Origin: Bacillota bacterium
GTDB lineage: Bacteria; Bacillota; GCA-003054495; Carboxydocellales; JAJZTU01
NCBI GenBank assembly: GCA_021848765.1
Contig: JAJZTU010000006.1
Span: forward strand, 1 to 28,176
Length of the DNA: 28,176 bases
Reading direction: 5' to 3'
Part shown: positions 7,970 to 15,865 of the stretch, piece by piece
Position numbering within the stretch: the first letter of the stretch is position 1
Layout: each line of letters starts with the position of its first letter
Made by a program: the position numbers and the translations under genes
The notes under the pieces: generated by a model
Database searches by the model: none
What the model was told of the DNA's origin: nothing
Seen by the model: the letters and a program-made list of their open reading frames with translations, nothing else

Positions 7970-8938
7970 ATGAAAAAAATCATCGACGGAATATATCAAA
8001 TCGAGGTGGTTTTGCCGGAGGTAGGGGGATTAAATCTATATTTTCTTGAAGGGGACATACCAACCCTGGTAGATACCGGGCCTGTTTTACCGGGTATCAG
8101 GAAGCAGATCGACTTGTGTCTCAGGCAGGTGGGACGGCAGTTGGGGGACTTGCAGCGTATCATTATTACCCACGGGCATGTTGACCATTACGGATTGGCT
8201 GAACAGCTTCAAGAAATCAGTGGAGCCGAGATTATTATGTCTGCGCCGGAAAGGCAACTTTTGCTGGATTTCCAACTGGGTGGGGAAAAAGACAGGTTAG
8301 CCGACGGTTTGACCACTTGGGGAGTACCGGTAAAGTTAAGCCAGGGCATTCTTAATTATTTTGACTTGCTGACTTCTTTAGGGTGTCACACAAAAGACAT
8401 CCGCACAGTGGCTGACGGTGTAAGCCTGAAGGCAGGACAATGGAATTGGCAGGTGCATTGTTGTGCCGGCCATTCCCCGGCGGGTTTGTGTTTTTCCAAT
8501 GCCGACGGGTTGATTTTTAGCGGAGATCATATTCTGGCCAATATCAGCCCTAACCCCGGTGTGGACCTGACCAGGGAGCGCCCGTTTCAAGGGGGGCTGC
8601 AGGAATACATAGATTCCCTTAAGGAAATGAGCCATTTGCCGGTAAAACTGTGTTTGCCTGGACACGGCCCCCTGGTGCGGGATTTTCAGGAGCGGATCCG
8701 GAACTTATTGCTGGAAATAGCCGCAAGGCGGACGAGAATTCTGGCTTTGGTGGGGGAACAGCCCAAAAGCATCTTCAGGTTGGGCGAGGAATTATTGGCG
8801 ACCTTGGGGCGGAAGTTAACTGTTTCCCAGTTGTGGTTAGCTTTAAAAGAGGTCAAGTCGCATTTGGATTTACTGGAGCAAGAGATACAGGTGCAAATGG
8901 TTGAAATTGAGGGGGTAAACTGTTACAGGTTAGTTTAG
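7970..8938 (+). CDS. Metallo-beta-lactamase-fold hydrolase
   Basis: 322 residues. The metal-binding signature is complete: THGHVDH (H68, H70, D72, H73), then GHSPAG near residue 168, SGDH near 190 and PGHGP near 230. The C-terminal ~90 residues look like the small helical/winged domain seen in LACTB2-like and other glyoxalase II-type hydrolases. The substrate is probably a thioester, ester or nucleic-acid-like bond; in this neighbourhood an acyl-CoA or lactone is plausible but not shown. I chose the ATG at 7970 (GGGGGG just upstream) over an upstream TTG at 7949; GTG 7967 is also possible. It sits behind a clear sigma-54 promoter and ends before the regulator gene. Confidence 0.88.
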   Translation: MKKIIDGIYQIEVVLPEVGGLNLYFLEGDIPTLVDTGPVLPGIRKQIDLCLRQVGRQLGDLQRIIITHGHVDHYGLAEQLQEISGAEIIMSAPERQLLLDFQLGGEKDRLADGLTTWGVPVKLSQGILNYFDLLTSLGCHTKDIRTVADGVSLKAGQWNWQVHCCAGHSPAGLCFSNADGLIFSGDHILANISPNPGVDLTRERPFQGGLQEYIDSLKEMSHLPVKLCLPGHGPLVRDFQERIRNLLLEIAARRTRILALVGEQPKSIFRLGEELLATLGRKLTVSQLWLALKEVKSHLDLLEQEIQVQMVEIEGVNCYRLV

Positions 8939-9000
8939 TTAACAATGAGGACAATTCAAGGTGCCTTTTCTGCCTCTAACGAAAAATCAGTTGTGCTTAA

Positions 9001-9011
9001 TGGTCAGACCA
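9001..9011. promoter_or_regulatory. GntR/FadR-type operator-like palindrome
   Basis: TGGTCAGACCA is a perfect 11-bp palindrome around a central A, inside AAT..ATT flanks. This TGGTC-N-GACCA form is typical of FadR-subfamily GntR repressors that sense acyl or carboxylate ligands. It lies about 150 bases before the sigma-54 activator gene. No GntR gene is present in the window. Confidence 0.45.
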
Positions 9012-9046
9012 ATTATGATTAAATCAACAGAAGTGTGCGGATGAAT

Positions 9047-9122
9047 GTACATTAATGGGGAGTACGGACGAGTACATTAACGGGAAGTACGGACTAATGT
9101 ACATCAACGGGAGGACACGGAC
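9047..9122 (+). repeat. Triplicated ~23-bp direct repeat upstream of the regulator
   Basis: Three copies at 9047-9069, 9072-9094 and 9099-9122, each starting GTACATYAAYGGG and ending in CGGAC, with periods of 25 and 27 bases. The first two differ at 2 positions; the third is more diverged and one base longer. They end 37 bases before the TTG start of the activator gene. They could be binding sites for its own regulator or a replication-slippage product. Confidence 0.75.
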
Positions 9123-9159
9123 GGCATGACTGACCTGGGGCTATGAGGAGGGATAGGCC

Positions 9160-11307
9160 TTGAGCAATCCTGCACTAGCTTTGACGACGATGTTAGAGGA
9201 TCCGATGGAAGTCAGTAAGCAATTGGAGCGGACCTGGGAGTCATTTGTGGTGAACGGCAATCTGGGTGATAAGGTCCTCCGGCCGGTAGTAAGAAACTCC
9301 TGGGAAAGATGCAGTAAGTATGGGATCAGCCCACGCTTGCTGCAGGCCCAGAAGGTGCTTTCTGAACAAGAACTGTACCAAGTCAGAATGCAGAGTGAAA
9401 TGGTTGAGGTAGCCCTGCCATTCATGGAAGTATTAGGGCAAATTATTTCGGGAACTAACCATGTAGCGGTGCTTTGTGATGCCAGGGGACGAATAGTGGA
9501 AATGGTAGGAGACGCTGAAGTCCAGTACAGGGCTGCTATGATCAATTTTGCAGTGGGTACTGACTGGAGTGAAGAGAAAGCCGGTACGAACGCCATAGGT
9601 ACCGCCATTAAGCATCAGGGCCCGATACAGGTTTTTTCCGCGGAACATTACTGCCAGGGCTGGCATCCCTGGACCTGTTCGGCTGCGCCTATTCGTGACC
9701 CAATCAATAAGGAGATTTTGGGAGTGCTGGACTTGACGGGTTATCGAACCAGTTACCAGCCCCATACCCTGGGAATAGTGGTGGCCCAGGTCAGCGCTAT
9801 TGAACGGCAGTTGCATCAGAACGACCTGGTGCGCCAGCAGAAGTTGACCAACAAATATTTAGATCTTTCCATCAAGCGCACGGTAGATGGTGTTCTGGCG
9901 GTAGACCTGCGTGGAAGAGTGACTCATATTAATGAGCAGGCAGCCGGACAACTGGGCATTGACCCAATCCAGGTGCTGGGCCGGACCCTGGAAGATTTCC
10001 CCGGACTGCGTAATGCTGTTTTGCAGACAATCCAGTACGGTGAGCCTAACCGGGAGAGGGAATCCCAGGTAGTGGAGAGCAAGCTGCAGCGGGAATTGCA
10101 GTTTATCGGTAAACCGGTAAACGAGGAAGGCAAGTTAATCGGGGCTTTGGTCGTGTTACCCACGATTTCTCCGGCAACCGGAAAAATACCTGGGACCGGT
10201 AATGCCGGGAGCAGTACAGGTAATACCAAAATGTATGCAGGCAATACCGGAAATAATACGGGTAATGCCAGAATTTATGCGGGTAATACCGGAATTAATG
10301 CTAAGGGTTATACTGCACGTTATGATTTTTCTGCCCTGTTGGGTACTAATGAGCGGTTTGTCAGGAGTGTGGAAATAGCCAAACGGGCAGCCTTGACCGA
10401 TGCTACAGTCCTGGTGCAGGGAGACAGCGGCACAGGCAAAGAACTGATTGCCCAGGCCATCCACTTGGCCAGTGAGCGGGCTCCGGGACCTTTTGTTGCC
10501 CTTAACTGTGGTGCTCTGCCTAAGGAATTAGTGGGTAGTGAACTATTCGGTTATGCCGATGGGGCCTTTACCGGGGCCAGTAAGGGAGGAAAACCCGGAA
10601 AATTTGAGTTGGCTAACGGTGGGACAATATTCCTGGATGAAATAGGGGAAATGCCTTTAGAGCAACAGGTTAACCTTTTACGGGTACTGCAGGAAAAGGA
10701 AGTGGTCCGGATTGGTGGTAGACAGACCGTGCCCATTGATGTCCGGGTTATTGCAGCTACCAATAAGCAGCTAACCGAGGAAGTGAAAAAGGGCAACTTC
10801 CGGGCAGACCTGTATTACCGCCTGAATGTAATCAGTATCCGCTTGCCAACCCTGCGGGAACGTAGGGAAGATATCCCACTGCTGGTAGAGTATTTCCTGG
10901 AGCAAGCCCGTAAGGACTTTGGCAGGCCGGGCTTACACTTCGTCCGGGAAGCCATGCAATTGCTGGAAGATTATCACTGGCCGGGCAATGTGCGGGAATT
11001 GCGCAATGTGATGGAACGGTCTGTGCACATGGCCTGGGGTGACAATATTACCCCTGAGTGTTTACCACCGGAGCTGACCGAAGTGCTCAAAGTTAAAGAT
11101 GTTGGCTTTACCGAGAGTGAATTGAGCCTGGAAATAGTGGAAGAGCTTGATTCTTGTCCGGGTTTAACTATGGTGGAACGGGTTGAGCGGGATATGCTGT
11201 TAAAAACGGTCAAGGATAACGGTGGCAATATGACCAGGGCAGCGGCACAGTTGCAGATGGCTAGAAGTACCCTGTACCGGAAGCTGAAGAAGCATGGGTG
11301 TATATAG
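9160..11307 (+). CDS. Sigma-54-dependent transcriptional activator, AcoR-like (GAF-PAS-AAA+-Fis)
   Basis: 715 residues. An N-terminal AcoR-type segment (VVRNSWERCSKYGISP, about 45-60) leads into a GAF sensor domain (about 80-220), then a PAS domain (about 240-310). After a low-complexity linker (about 345-384) comes the AAA+ domain with Walker A GDSGTGKE (421-428), the sigma-54 contact loop GAFTGA (468-473), Walker B GTIFLDE and an arginine-finger region. A Fis-type helix-turn-helix lies at the C-terminus (NMTRAAAQLQMARSTLYRKL). The TTG start is supported by GAGGAGGG. Everything needed for sigma-54 activation is intact. It most likely binds the shared palindrome upstream of the promoters at 12257 and 17107 and responds to a small molecule of the pathway; that link is inference. 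Confidence 0.93.
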   Translation: MSNPALALTTMLEDPMEVSKQLERTWESFVVNGNLGDKVLRPVVRNSWERCSKYGISPRLLQAQKVLSEQELYQVRMQSEMVEVALPFMEVLGQIISGTNHVAVLCDARGRIVEMVGDAEVQYRAAMINFAVGTDWSEEKAGTNAIGTAIKHQGPIQVFSAEHYCQGWHPWTCSAAPIRDPINKEILGVLDLTGYRTSYQPHTLGIVVAQVSAIERQLHQNDLVRQQKLTNKYLDLSIKRTVDGVLAVDLRGRVTHINEQAAGQLGIDPIQVLGRTLEDFPGLRNAVLQTIQYGEPNRERESQVVESKLQRELQFIGKPVNEEGKLIGALVVLPTISPATGKIPGTGNAGSSTGNTKMYAGNTGNNTGNARIYAGNTGINAKGYTARYDFSALLGTNERFVRSVEIAKRAALTDATVLVQGDSGTGKELIAQAIHLASERAPGPFVALNCGALPKELVGSELFGYADGAFTGASKGGKPGKFELANGGTIFLDEIGEMPLEQQVNLLRVLQEKEVVRIGGRQTVPIDVRVIAATNKQLTEEVKKGNFRADLYYRLNVISIRLPTLRERREDIPLLVEYFLEQARKDFGRPGLHFVREAMQLLEDYHWPGNVRELRNVMERSVHMAWGDNITPECLPPELTEVLKVKDVGFTESELSLEIVEELDSCPGLTMVERVERDMLLKTVKDNGGNMTRAAAQLQMARSTLYRKLKKHGCI
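10219..10302 (+). repeat. Two 42-bp tandem repeats coding the activator's linker
   Basis: Two imperfect 42-bp units (10219-10260 and 10261-10302), preceded by a partial unit, code the 14-residue repeats GNTKMYAGNTGNNT and GNARIYAGNTGINA between the PAS and AAA+ domains. The Gly/Asn/Thr-rich composition suggests a flexible spacer that may vary in length between strains. Confidence 0.8.
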
Positions 11308-11321
11308 AAAAATTGCCTCTT

Positions 11322-11379
11322 AAAGAAAAAGCAAAGTGGCATGCTTGATTAGCAAAGCATGCCACTTTGCTTTTTCTTT
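11322..11379. terminator. Strong terminator after the activator gene
   Basis: A perfect 25-bp inverted repeat (11322-11346 with 11355-11379) and an 8-base loop. The arms run from AAAGAAAAAGC to GCTTTTTCTTT, so the U-rich arm works in both directions. It starts 14 bases after the regulator stop. Confidence 0.8.
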
Positions 11380-11394
11380 GTAACATGCCAATAA

Positions 11395-11410
11395 TGGCGG
11401 GTTTTTTGCA
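11395..11410 (+). promoter_or_regulatory. Candidate sigma-54 promoter for the DUF1097 gene
   Basis: TGGCGGGTTTTTTGCA keeps TGGC and TTGCA with exactly 10 bases between GG and GC, and lies about 90 bases before the start of the membrane protein gene. The T-rich core makes a chance match more likely, and the shared palindrome is absent upstream. Confidence 0.4.
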
Positions 11411-11498
11411 TTTAAAATGTTAGGGGTAACCAGCTTTAAAGATTAACCTTTGGGGAGGAAGGGCGTTGTCTGACCAAAAGATTCAAGGAGGTGTTTTC

Positions 11499-12002
11499 AT
11501 GAATCCTTTATTGGCCTTGGCCGCAGCAGCGGGAATCTTGGCTGTTCCCTGGGTCTACCTGTTTGTGCTGATCTTTAAATTACCGGTTTGGGTAAGCTTC
11601 ATTGCCGGAGGCAGTTTTTTCAGCGCCGGGGGGCAAGTGGAGGGCTTGAAAAAAGCCGGAGCTACTGACATTCTCGGGATTCTTTACGGGGCTATCACCG
11701 CTGCAATCTGGCTGACTGTAGGCGGCGCCAATGCGGCTACATCTGCTATGATCTGGTTTCTGTCTTTAATCGTAGGTATTGTTGTTTTCCTGGCAGTAGT
11801 GGAAAGCAAGATTGAACTGCTATCCTTTGTACCGGGAATCTTTTTTGGCTTCGGCTCCTTCTTTGGTGTATTTCTAGGTAAGGCTGATCCAGCCAATATT
11901 ATCCCAGCCACCAGAGATACTCTGCTATCTATTGTAATAGGTATCATATTCGCTTATATCATACAGTATGTTGCCGGGCTTATAACCAAAAAAGACAGCT
12001 AA
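11499..12002 (+). CDS. DUF1097-family membrane protein
   Basis: 167 residues, very hydrophobic, with about five membrane segments (roughly 3-24, 28-42, 55-75, 79-98, 105-123 and a last one near 140-160). The small-residue-rich pattern, with GGSFFSAGG near residue 38 and FGFGSFFGVFLG near 115-127, resembles the DUF1097 family (YcdZ-like inner membrane proteins), whose function is not known. I chose the ATG at 11499, 7 bases after AAGGAGGTG, over an upstream TTG at 11466. The gene stands alone between two hairpins, next to the sigma-54 activator, so it may belong to the same response; transport of a small solute is a guess. Confidence 0.7.
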   Translation: MNPLLALAAAAGILAVPWVYLFVLIFKLPVWVSFIAGGSFFSAGGQVEGLKKAGATDILGILYGAITAAIWLTVGGANAATSAMIWFLSLIVGIVVFLAVVESKIELLSFVPGIFFGFGSFFGVFLGKADPANIIPATRDTLLSIVIGIIFAYIIQYVAGLITKKDS

Positions 12003-12049
12003 TCTTAATCAATCCTCAAGTCCTTCCTCCCCAATATCAGATAGGAACA

Positions 12050-12089
12050 CAGAAGCCAGCAACCCCATTAGGGGCATCGCTGGCTTCTG
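12050..12089 (+). terminator. Hairpin after the DUF1097 gene
   Basis: CAGAAGCCAGC (12050-12060) pairs with GCTGGCTTCTG (12079-12089), with an inner CCCC/GGGG hairpin in the loop. It is followed only by CATTTGG, so the U-run is poor. It is probably a terminator but could be another structured RNA. Confidence 0.5.
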
Positions 12090-12121
12090 CATTTGGATTG
12101 CCAAGACTGACTGTATCAACG

Positions 12122-12172
12122 TTGCTACAGTGTTTCTAATAAGCGATGCAACACTGTAGCAATTTTGCTACA
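12122..12172. promoter_or_regulatory. Upstream activator site of the ThDP-enzyme promoter
   Basis: Two overlapping inverted repeats. TTGCTACAGTGTT (12122-12134) is matched by AACACTGTAGCAA (12150-12162), and the 18-bp palindrome TGTAGCAATTTTGCTACA fills 12155-12172. The palindrome centre is about 94 bases upstream of the -24 GG, a usual distance for an enhancer bound by a sigma-54 activator. The same 18-mer occurs at 17006. The 12003-12422 gap otherwise holds the hairpin, the promoter and a short unconvincing frame. Confidence 0.75.
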
Positions 12173-12256
12173 TGACCAAAGAAGAGTGGTTTTTCGCGTT
12201 CCGGTTTTTCGGTTGTTATTGACAATCACGATACCATAGAGCGTTCTAAAGAGTCT

Positions 12257-12272
12257 TGGCATAGCTTTTGCA
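12257..12272 (+). promoter_or_regulatory. Sigma-54 (-24/-12) promoter of the ThDP-enzyme operon
   Basis: TGGCATAGCTTTTGCA fits the consensus, with GG at 12258-12259 and GC at 12270-12271 (10 bases between). It lies about 150 bases upstream of the ThDP-enzyme start, so the transcript has a long leader. Confidence 0.85.
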
Positions 12273-12279
12273 ACTATAC

Positions 12280-12300
12280 GTAGCAAGACACCGTTGCTAC
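12280..12300. promoter_or_regulatory. Inverted repeat just downstream of the sigma-54 promoter
   Basis: GTAGCAA (12280-12286) and TTGCTAC (12294-12300) are perfect inverted arms with a 7-base spacer. The half-site is the same as in the upstream activator palindrome, but it sits over the expected transcription start region, where binding could repress or tune the promoter. Confidence 0.5.
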
Positions 12301-12422
12301 TGCCAGAAAAAAGAGCAATTGTTTGCTTGAGGAGGTGTTACCCGGCATACTAGCAGACCAACTCGCAGGTTCGGAGCTTGGGGAAGGGTAGACTCAAAGT
12401 CCAACAGAAAGGAGAAGTTGAA

Positions 12423-14456
12423 ATGACCAAAATAGGGATTGAGTTTGACAAAGAGGCCCAAAAAAGTCTGGATGTACCTTTAGGCGAACGGGAGATGTAT
12501 CCATATCCCGGTATGTATGTTGCGGAATCACTCAAAGAACACGATGTTACCATTGCCTTTGGGGTACCGGGAGGGCACATCTGGCACTTTATTGACGGTA
12601 TCAGCCGGATCGGGATTAAAACAGTTACTTTTGCCCACGAGCAAAACGCTGTTTATGCTGCTGAAGCTTATTCCCAGGTGGCACGTAAGCCTGGTGTTTG
12701 TTATGGAACCGTTGGTCCCGGCGTGGGCAACTCCATAAGCCCGATTCACCAAGCCTGGCTGAGCAGGTCTCCTGTCTTCTTCTTGTGTGGTGGTCATGAG
12801 GTAGAGCATGACAAGCTCTGGAACACCATCCAGGAAAGTTATGCCTGTGAAATGACCGCGAGTATTACCAAATGGGCCCAAAGAGTGGTTTATCCCAATA
12901 CCATTAAGCAGTTCTTTACCAGAGGTTTAAAAACGGCAATGACTTTCCCTTACGGGCCGGTGGTAATGGAACTCGGCGTGAGCTGCCTCTTTACCCCGAA
13001 AGATGCCAATGACCGGATTTGGTACGGCGCCTGGGGTGACCATGCTACCTGGATACCTAACTGGCGCCGGGATGAAATGACTACCCCGCTGACCGGTGGC
13101 GGTAATCCTGCCGACATTGCCAAGGCGGTAAAGGCGCTTTATGAGGCCAAGCGACCTTTTGCGATGATTGGTGACGGGGCATCGTGGGCGGATGCCGGAG
13201 CGGAACTGCAGGAACTCTTTGAACTGGCTCAGGTCCCCTACACTACCAGGCGCCTCGGGCGTGGCGTCATTCCCGAAACTAATGAGATGTGCCACCGTGG
13301 TATGCCAAAATTCGAATCCGAAATTGATTTGATGTTACCGGTCGGCCTGGAAGTTGGTTTCTTTGACGGCTATGCCGGCAAGTGGCCGCCGGCTGTACAG
13401 GTTGCCGAGTCGGCAGAGATGGTCTATACCTATATTGATACTGTTGCTGCAGTAGTGGGTAATCCCAAGATTGTGGCCAAACAGATGATTGAATATATTA
13501 AGGCCAATAACCTGACCCCGCCGCCGGAACGGGCGGAATGGGTTAATAAGGTTAAGGCTTCCAAGCAGGAAGCTGCGGAAAGAAGAAGAGCTAAGGCCAT
13601 GAAGTATAAGGACCATCCAAGATACAAGGAAAATCCCTTCATGCATTATGGCTACCTGTCCCAGGCTACCGCTGATTACCTGGCTGAACACTATGATAAC
13701 AAGGTCCGGATCATGATTGACGGGTACACGATGTCTGACTTCGTAATGCCTTATCTGGTGGCTACCAGGCCGGCTCAGATTTTGACTGCTTCCGACTATG
13801 CCGGTGTCGGTCACGGTGTCGGTCAGTCAATTGGCGTCGCCTTTGCCCAGTTGGAGCAAGGAGACCGTACGCCGGTTCTGGCCCTGATGGGTGACTCGGG
13901 GATGGGCAACGCCATGATGGATATCGAAGTTGCCGCCCGCTACAGGTTGCCCATTGTATTCCAGGTCACCAATAATGACGGCTGGATGCCTGGTATGAAG
14001 TATGTTTGGTATGGCGAAAACTGGGATAACCTGGGTGAACAGGACGCTTTAGGTAAGGACTGGATGGGCACTACCCAGTTAGGCCAGGAGAGATTGCCTA
14101 TCCGCTATGATAAGATTGCCCAGGAGCTTGGTTGCTACGGGGAAACTGTTACCAGCCATGACGAGTACCTGGCAGCCCTGCACCGGTGCTTCCAGGCTGC
14201 GGAAAAAGGCCAGCCGGCAGTATTAAACTGCATGATGGACAAACACCTGGTCAACAAGGCAGTAAGCAGTGCGGTTTATGCCCTCATGTACCAGCATATT
14301 CCCTGGGTGGACCTGCCGGAGAGAGGCAGAAGGGTACGCCGTGTCTTCTGGGGCAAGGAACGGGCCTTCAAGGGCTTGGCCGATTACCCCAAGATGACTC
14401 TTCCCGATCCCTGGGAGCCGCTTACCAACGACGAAATCGAAATCAAAAAGGATTAA
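12423..14456 (+). CDS. Thiamine diphosphate-dependent enzyme, 2-hydroxyacyl-CoA lyase/acetolactate synthase-like
   Basis: 677 residues, longer than the ~550-600 usual for the family, with extra sequence near residues 380-420 and at the C-terminus. The N-terminal Pyr domain has the ThDP-activating Glu in FAHEQNA (E73) and GTVGPGVGN. The C-terminal PP domain has the cofactor motif starting GDSGMGN (490 on) and ending VTNNDGW. Known relatives join or cleave 2-hydroxyacyl-CoA and 2-oxoacid substrates. With a 2-hydroxyisobutyryl-CoA-type mutase under the same kind of promoter, the likely reaction is addition of a C1 acyl unit (formyl-CoA or equivalent) to acetone or another ketone, as proposed for acetone-using sulfate reducers; the substrate is not proven. 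The ATG at 12423 has AAAGGAG upstream. Confidence 0.82.
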   Translation: MTKIGIEFDKEAQKSLDVPLGEREMYPYPGMYVAESLKEHDVTIAFGVPGGHIWHFIDGISRIGIKTVTFAHEQNAVYAAEAYSQVARKPGVCYGTVGPGVGNSISPIHQAWLSRSPVFFLCGGHEVEHDKLWNTIQESYACEMTASITKWAQRVVYPNTIKQFFTRGLKTAMTFPYGPVVMELGVSCLFTPKDANDRIWYGAWGDHATWIPNWRRDEMTTPLTGGGNPADIAKAVKALYEAKRPFAMIGDGASWADAGAELQELFELAQVPYTTRRLGRGVIPETNEMCHRGMPKFESEIDLMLPVGLEVGFFDGYAGKWPPAVQVAESAEMVYTYIDTVAAVVGNPKIVAKQMIEYIKANNLTPPPERAEWVNKVKASKQEAAERRRAKAMKYKDHPRYKENPFMHYGYLSQATADYLAEHYDNKVRIMIDGYTMSDFVMPYLVATRPAQILTASDYAGVGHGVGQSIGVAFAQLEQGDRTPVLALMGDSGMGNAMMDIEVAARYRLPIVFQVTNNDGWMPGMKYVWYGENWDNLGEQDALGKDWMGTTQLGQERLPIRYDKIAQELGCYGETVTSHDEYLAALHRCFQAAEKGQPAVLNCMMDKHLVNKAVSSAVYALMYQHIPWVDLPERGRRVRRVFWGKERAFKGLADYPKMTLPDPWEPLTNDEIEIKKD

Positions 14457-14537
14457 AGCCTATCTGGGTATCTGGCACGGAGTCCTGCACAATGCAGGCT
14501 CCTTGCTATTATCCCGGTTTTTTCAAACTAGCGTCCG

Positions 14538-14580
14538 GGCAGGGAAAAATGCCGGATCCGGGTAGGGAAAATGCCGGAAA
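14538..14580 (+). repeat. Short direct repeat over the start of the radical SAM gene
   Basis: Two near-identical ~20-base copies of the form GGGYAGGGAAAAATGCCGGA lie back to back in the gap after the ThDP-enzyme gene. Each holds a purine-rich ribosome-like stretch and an ATG. Only the second ATG (14571) opens the long frame. Confidence 0.55.
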
Positions 14581-15845
14581 AGTTAGAGGGGGTGGCCGGC
14601 TTGGAAGGGTTGGTGGCTCAAAAAACTGAGCAATGTACCAATTGTGGGTTTTGCAGGTTTATGCTGAATTGCAATCAAAAGGGATGTACGGGATGTGGTC
14701 AATGTTTTGCGGCTTGTCCCAATCAGGCCAGGGTTATGCGCAAAGTCCATAAGGATAAAGTAATTTACCTTACCCTGGACGGAAACAGGGTGGCAGTTCC
14801 GGAGCAAGTCACCATTTTGCAGGCTTTAGAGGCAAGCGGTTATACTGTTAGTCACCATCCCAAACAGCATGGCGATATTTTCGCACCCTGTAAAATGGGG
14901 GGATGTGGCGCTTGTTCTGTCCTGGTCAATGGGCAACTGAAACCAAGCTGTACAACTAAGGTAGCTGAAGGCATGGAAATCTGCACAGAACCTGCCCGGA
15001 TTATCTCCAAAGAACCGGTACGTTTGGCCAATCATTTCCAAGGATATAAAGGCGGTATTGCCGGCCCTACGGCAATCAGGACCCAGGAGATTACGGAGTT
15101 TACCTTTTTTGCCCAGGGTTGTAATTTGCGCTGCCCCACCTGCCATAATTGGGACCTGGCTTTTTCCACTATCGGCAAATATGCCACCCCACGGGAAACA
15201 GCCGCGGTCATGGAACGGGGCAGGCGGCAATATGGGGTTTCCAAGGTAGCAGTTACCGGAGGCGAAATCACCCTGAACCGCCCCTGGTTAGTGCAATTTC
15301 TCCGGGAATTCAAAGCTATCTGCGCTGAACCGGATTTATCACTGCAGTTGGATACTAATGCCAGCATATTAACCCCGGATTATATTGACGAATTATATGC
15401 TGCAGGTGTAACGGATATCTCACCTGATTTAAAAGGATTGTTCCCGGAGACCTACATGGCGCTAACCGGGATGGATGACCCGGAATTGGCCAAACTCTGC
15501 CTGGAGACATCCTGGCAGGCAGTTGAGTATTTGCTGAAACATTACCGGGACAAGATGTTTATTGTTTTGGCCATTCCATATCACTACCAATTAATTACTT
15601 TAAGTGAGTTTAGCCAGATAGCCCAAAGGATTTATGCTTTAGACCCTGAGGTGTGTATTAGTTTGATTGATTACCAGCCTGCCTTTAGATACCGGGATTT
15701 GCCGGAGATGGGTATAGATAAATTGGAACAAGCCCACCAGGTTTTTCTGGATGCCGGTTTGCGCCGGGTGTTATGGCAGACCGGGGACCAACTGGGGCGA
15801 GCCCTGGACCCTGATGATCTTCTGTTGGAAGCGGATGGGTTTTAA
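14571..15845 (+). CDS. Radical SAM protein with N-terminal 4Fe-4S and 2Fe-2S ferredoxin domains
   Basis: 424 residues in three parts. Residues 20-50 hold eight cysteines as two 4Fe-4S sites (C22, C25, C28, C34 and C39, C42, C45, C49-P). Residues 63-150 form a plant/xanthine-dehydrogenase-type 2Fe-2S domain (C107-x4-C112-x2-C115-x11-C127). Residues 170-400 form a radical SAM domain of the pyruvate formate-lyase activase type, with C184-x3-C188-x2-C191 and a GGE motif in VAVTGGEITL. Such proteins activate glycyl radical enzymes or modify a partner; no glycyl radical enzyme is visible here. It starts 114 bases after the ThDP-enzyme gene and precedes the biotin carrier by 20 bases. A role in maturing or reducing a protein of this operon is inference. 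Confidence 0.85.
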   Translation: MPEKLEGVAGLEGLVAQKTEQCTNCGFCRFMLNCNQKGCTGCGQCFAACPNQARVMRKVHKDKVIYLTLDGNRVAVPEQVTILQALEASGYTVSHHPKQHGDIFAPCKMGGCGACSVLVNGQLKPSCTTKVAEGMEICTEPARIISKEPVRLANHFQGYKGGIAGPTAIRTQEITEFTFFAQGCNLRCPTCHNWDLAFSTIGKYATPRETAAVMERGRRQYGVSKVAVTGGEITLNRPWLVQFLREFKAICAEPDLSLQLDTNASILTPDYIDELYAAGVTDISPDLKGLFPETYMALTGMDDPELAKLCLETSWQAVEYLLKHYRDKMFIVLAIPYHYQLITLSEFSQIAQRIYALDPEVCISLIDYQPAFRYRDLPEMGIDKLEQAHQVFLDAGLRRVLWQTGDQLGRALDPDDLLLEADGF

Positions 15846-15865
15846 GCTTATAGGGAGGGATTTAT

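Noticed and set aside
12323..12391. Short frame in the ThDP-operon leader with GAGGAGGTG inside it (codons reading LPGILADQLAGSELGEG)
   Set aside because: The good ribosome site has no ATG/GTG/TTG at proper spacing in this frame, and there is no attenuator-like structure after it; a leader peptide cannot be supported.
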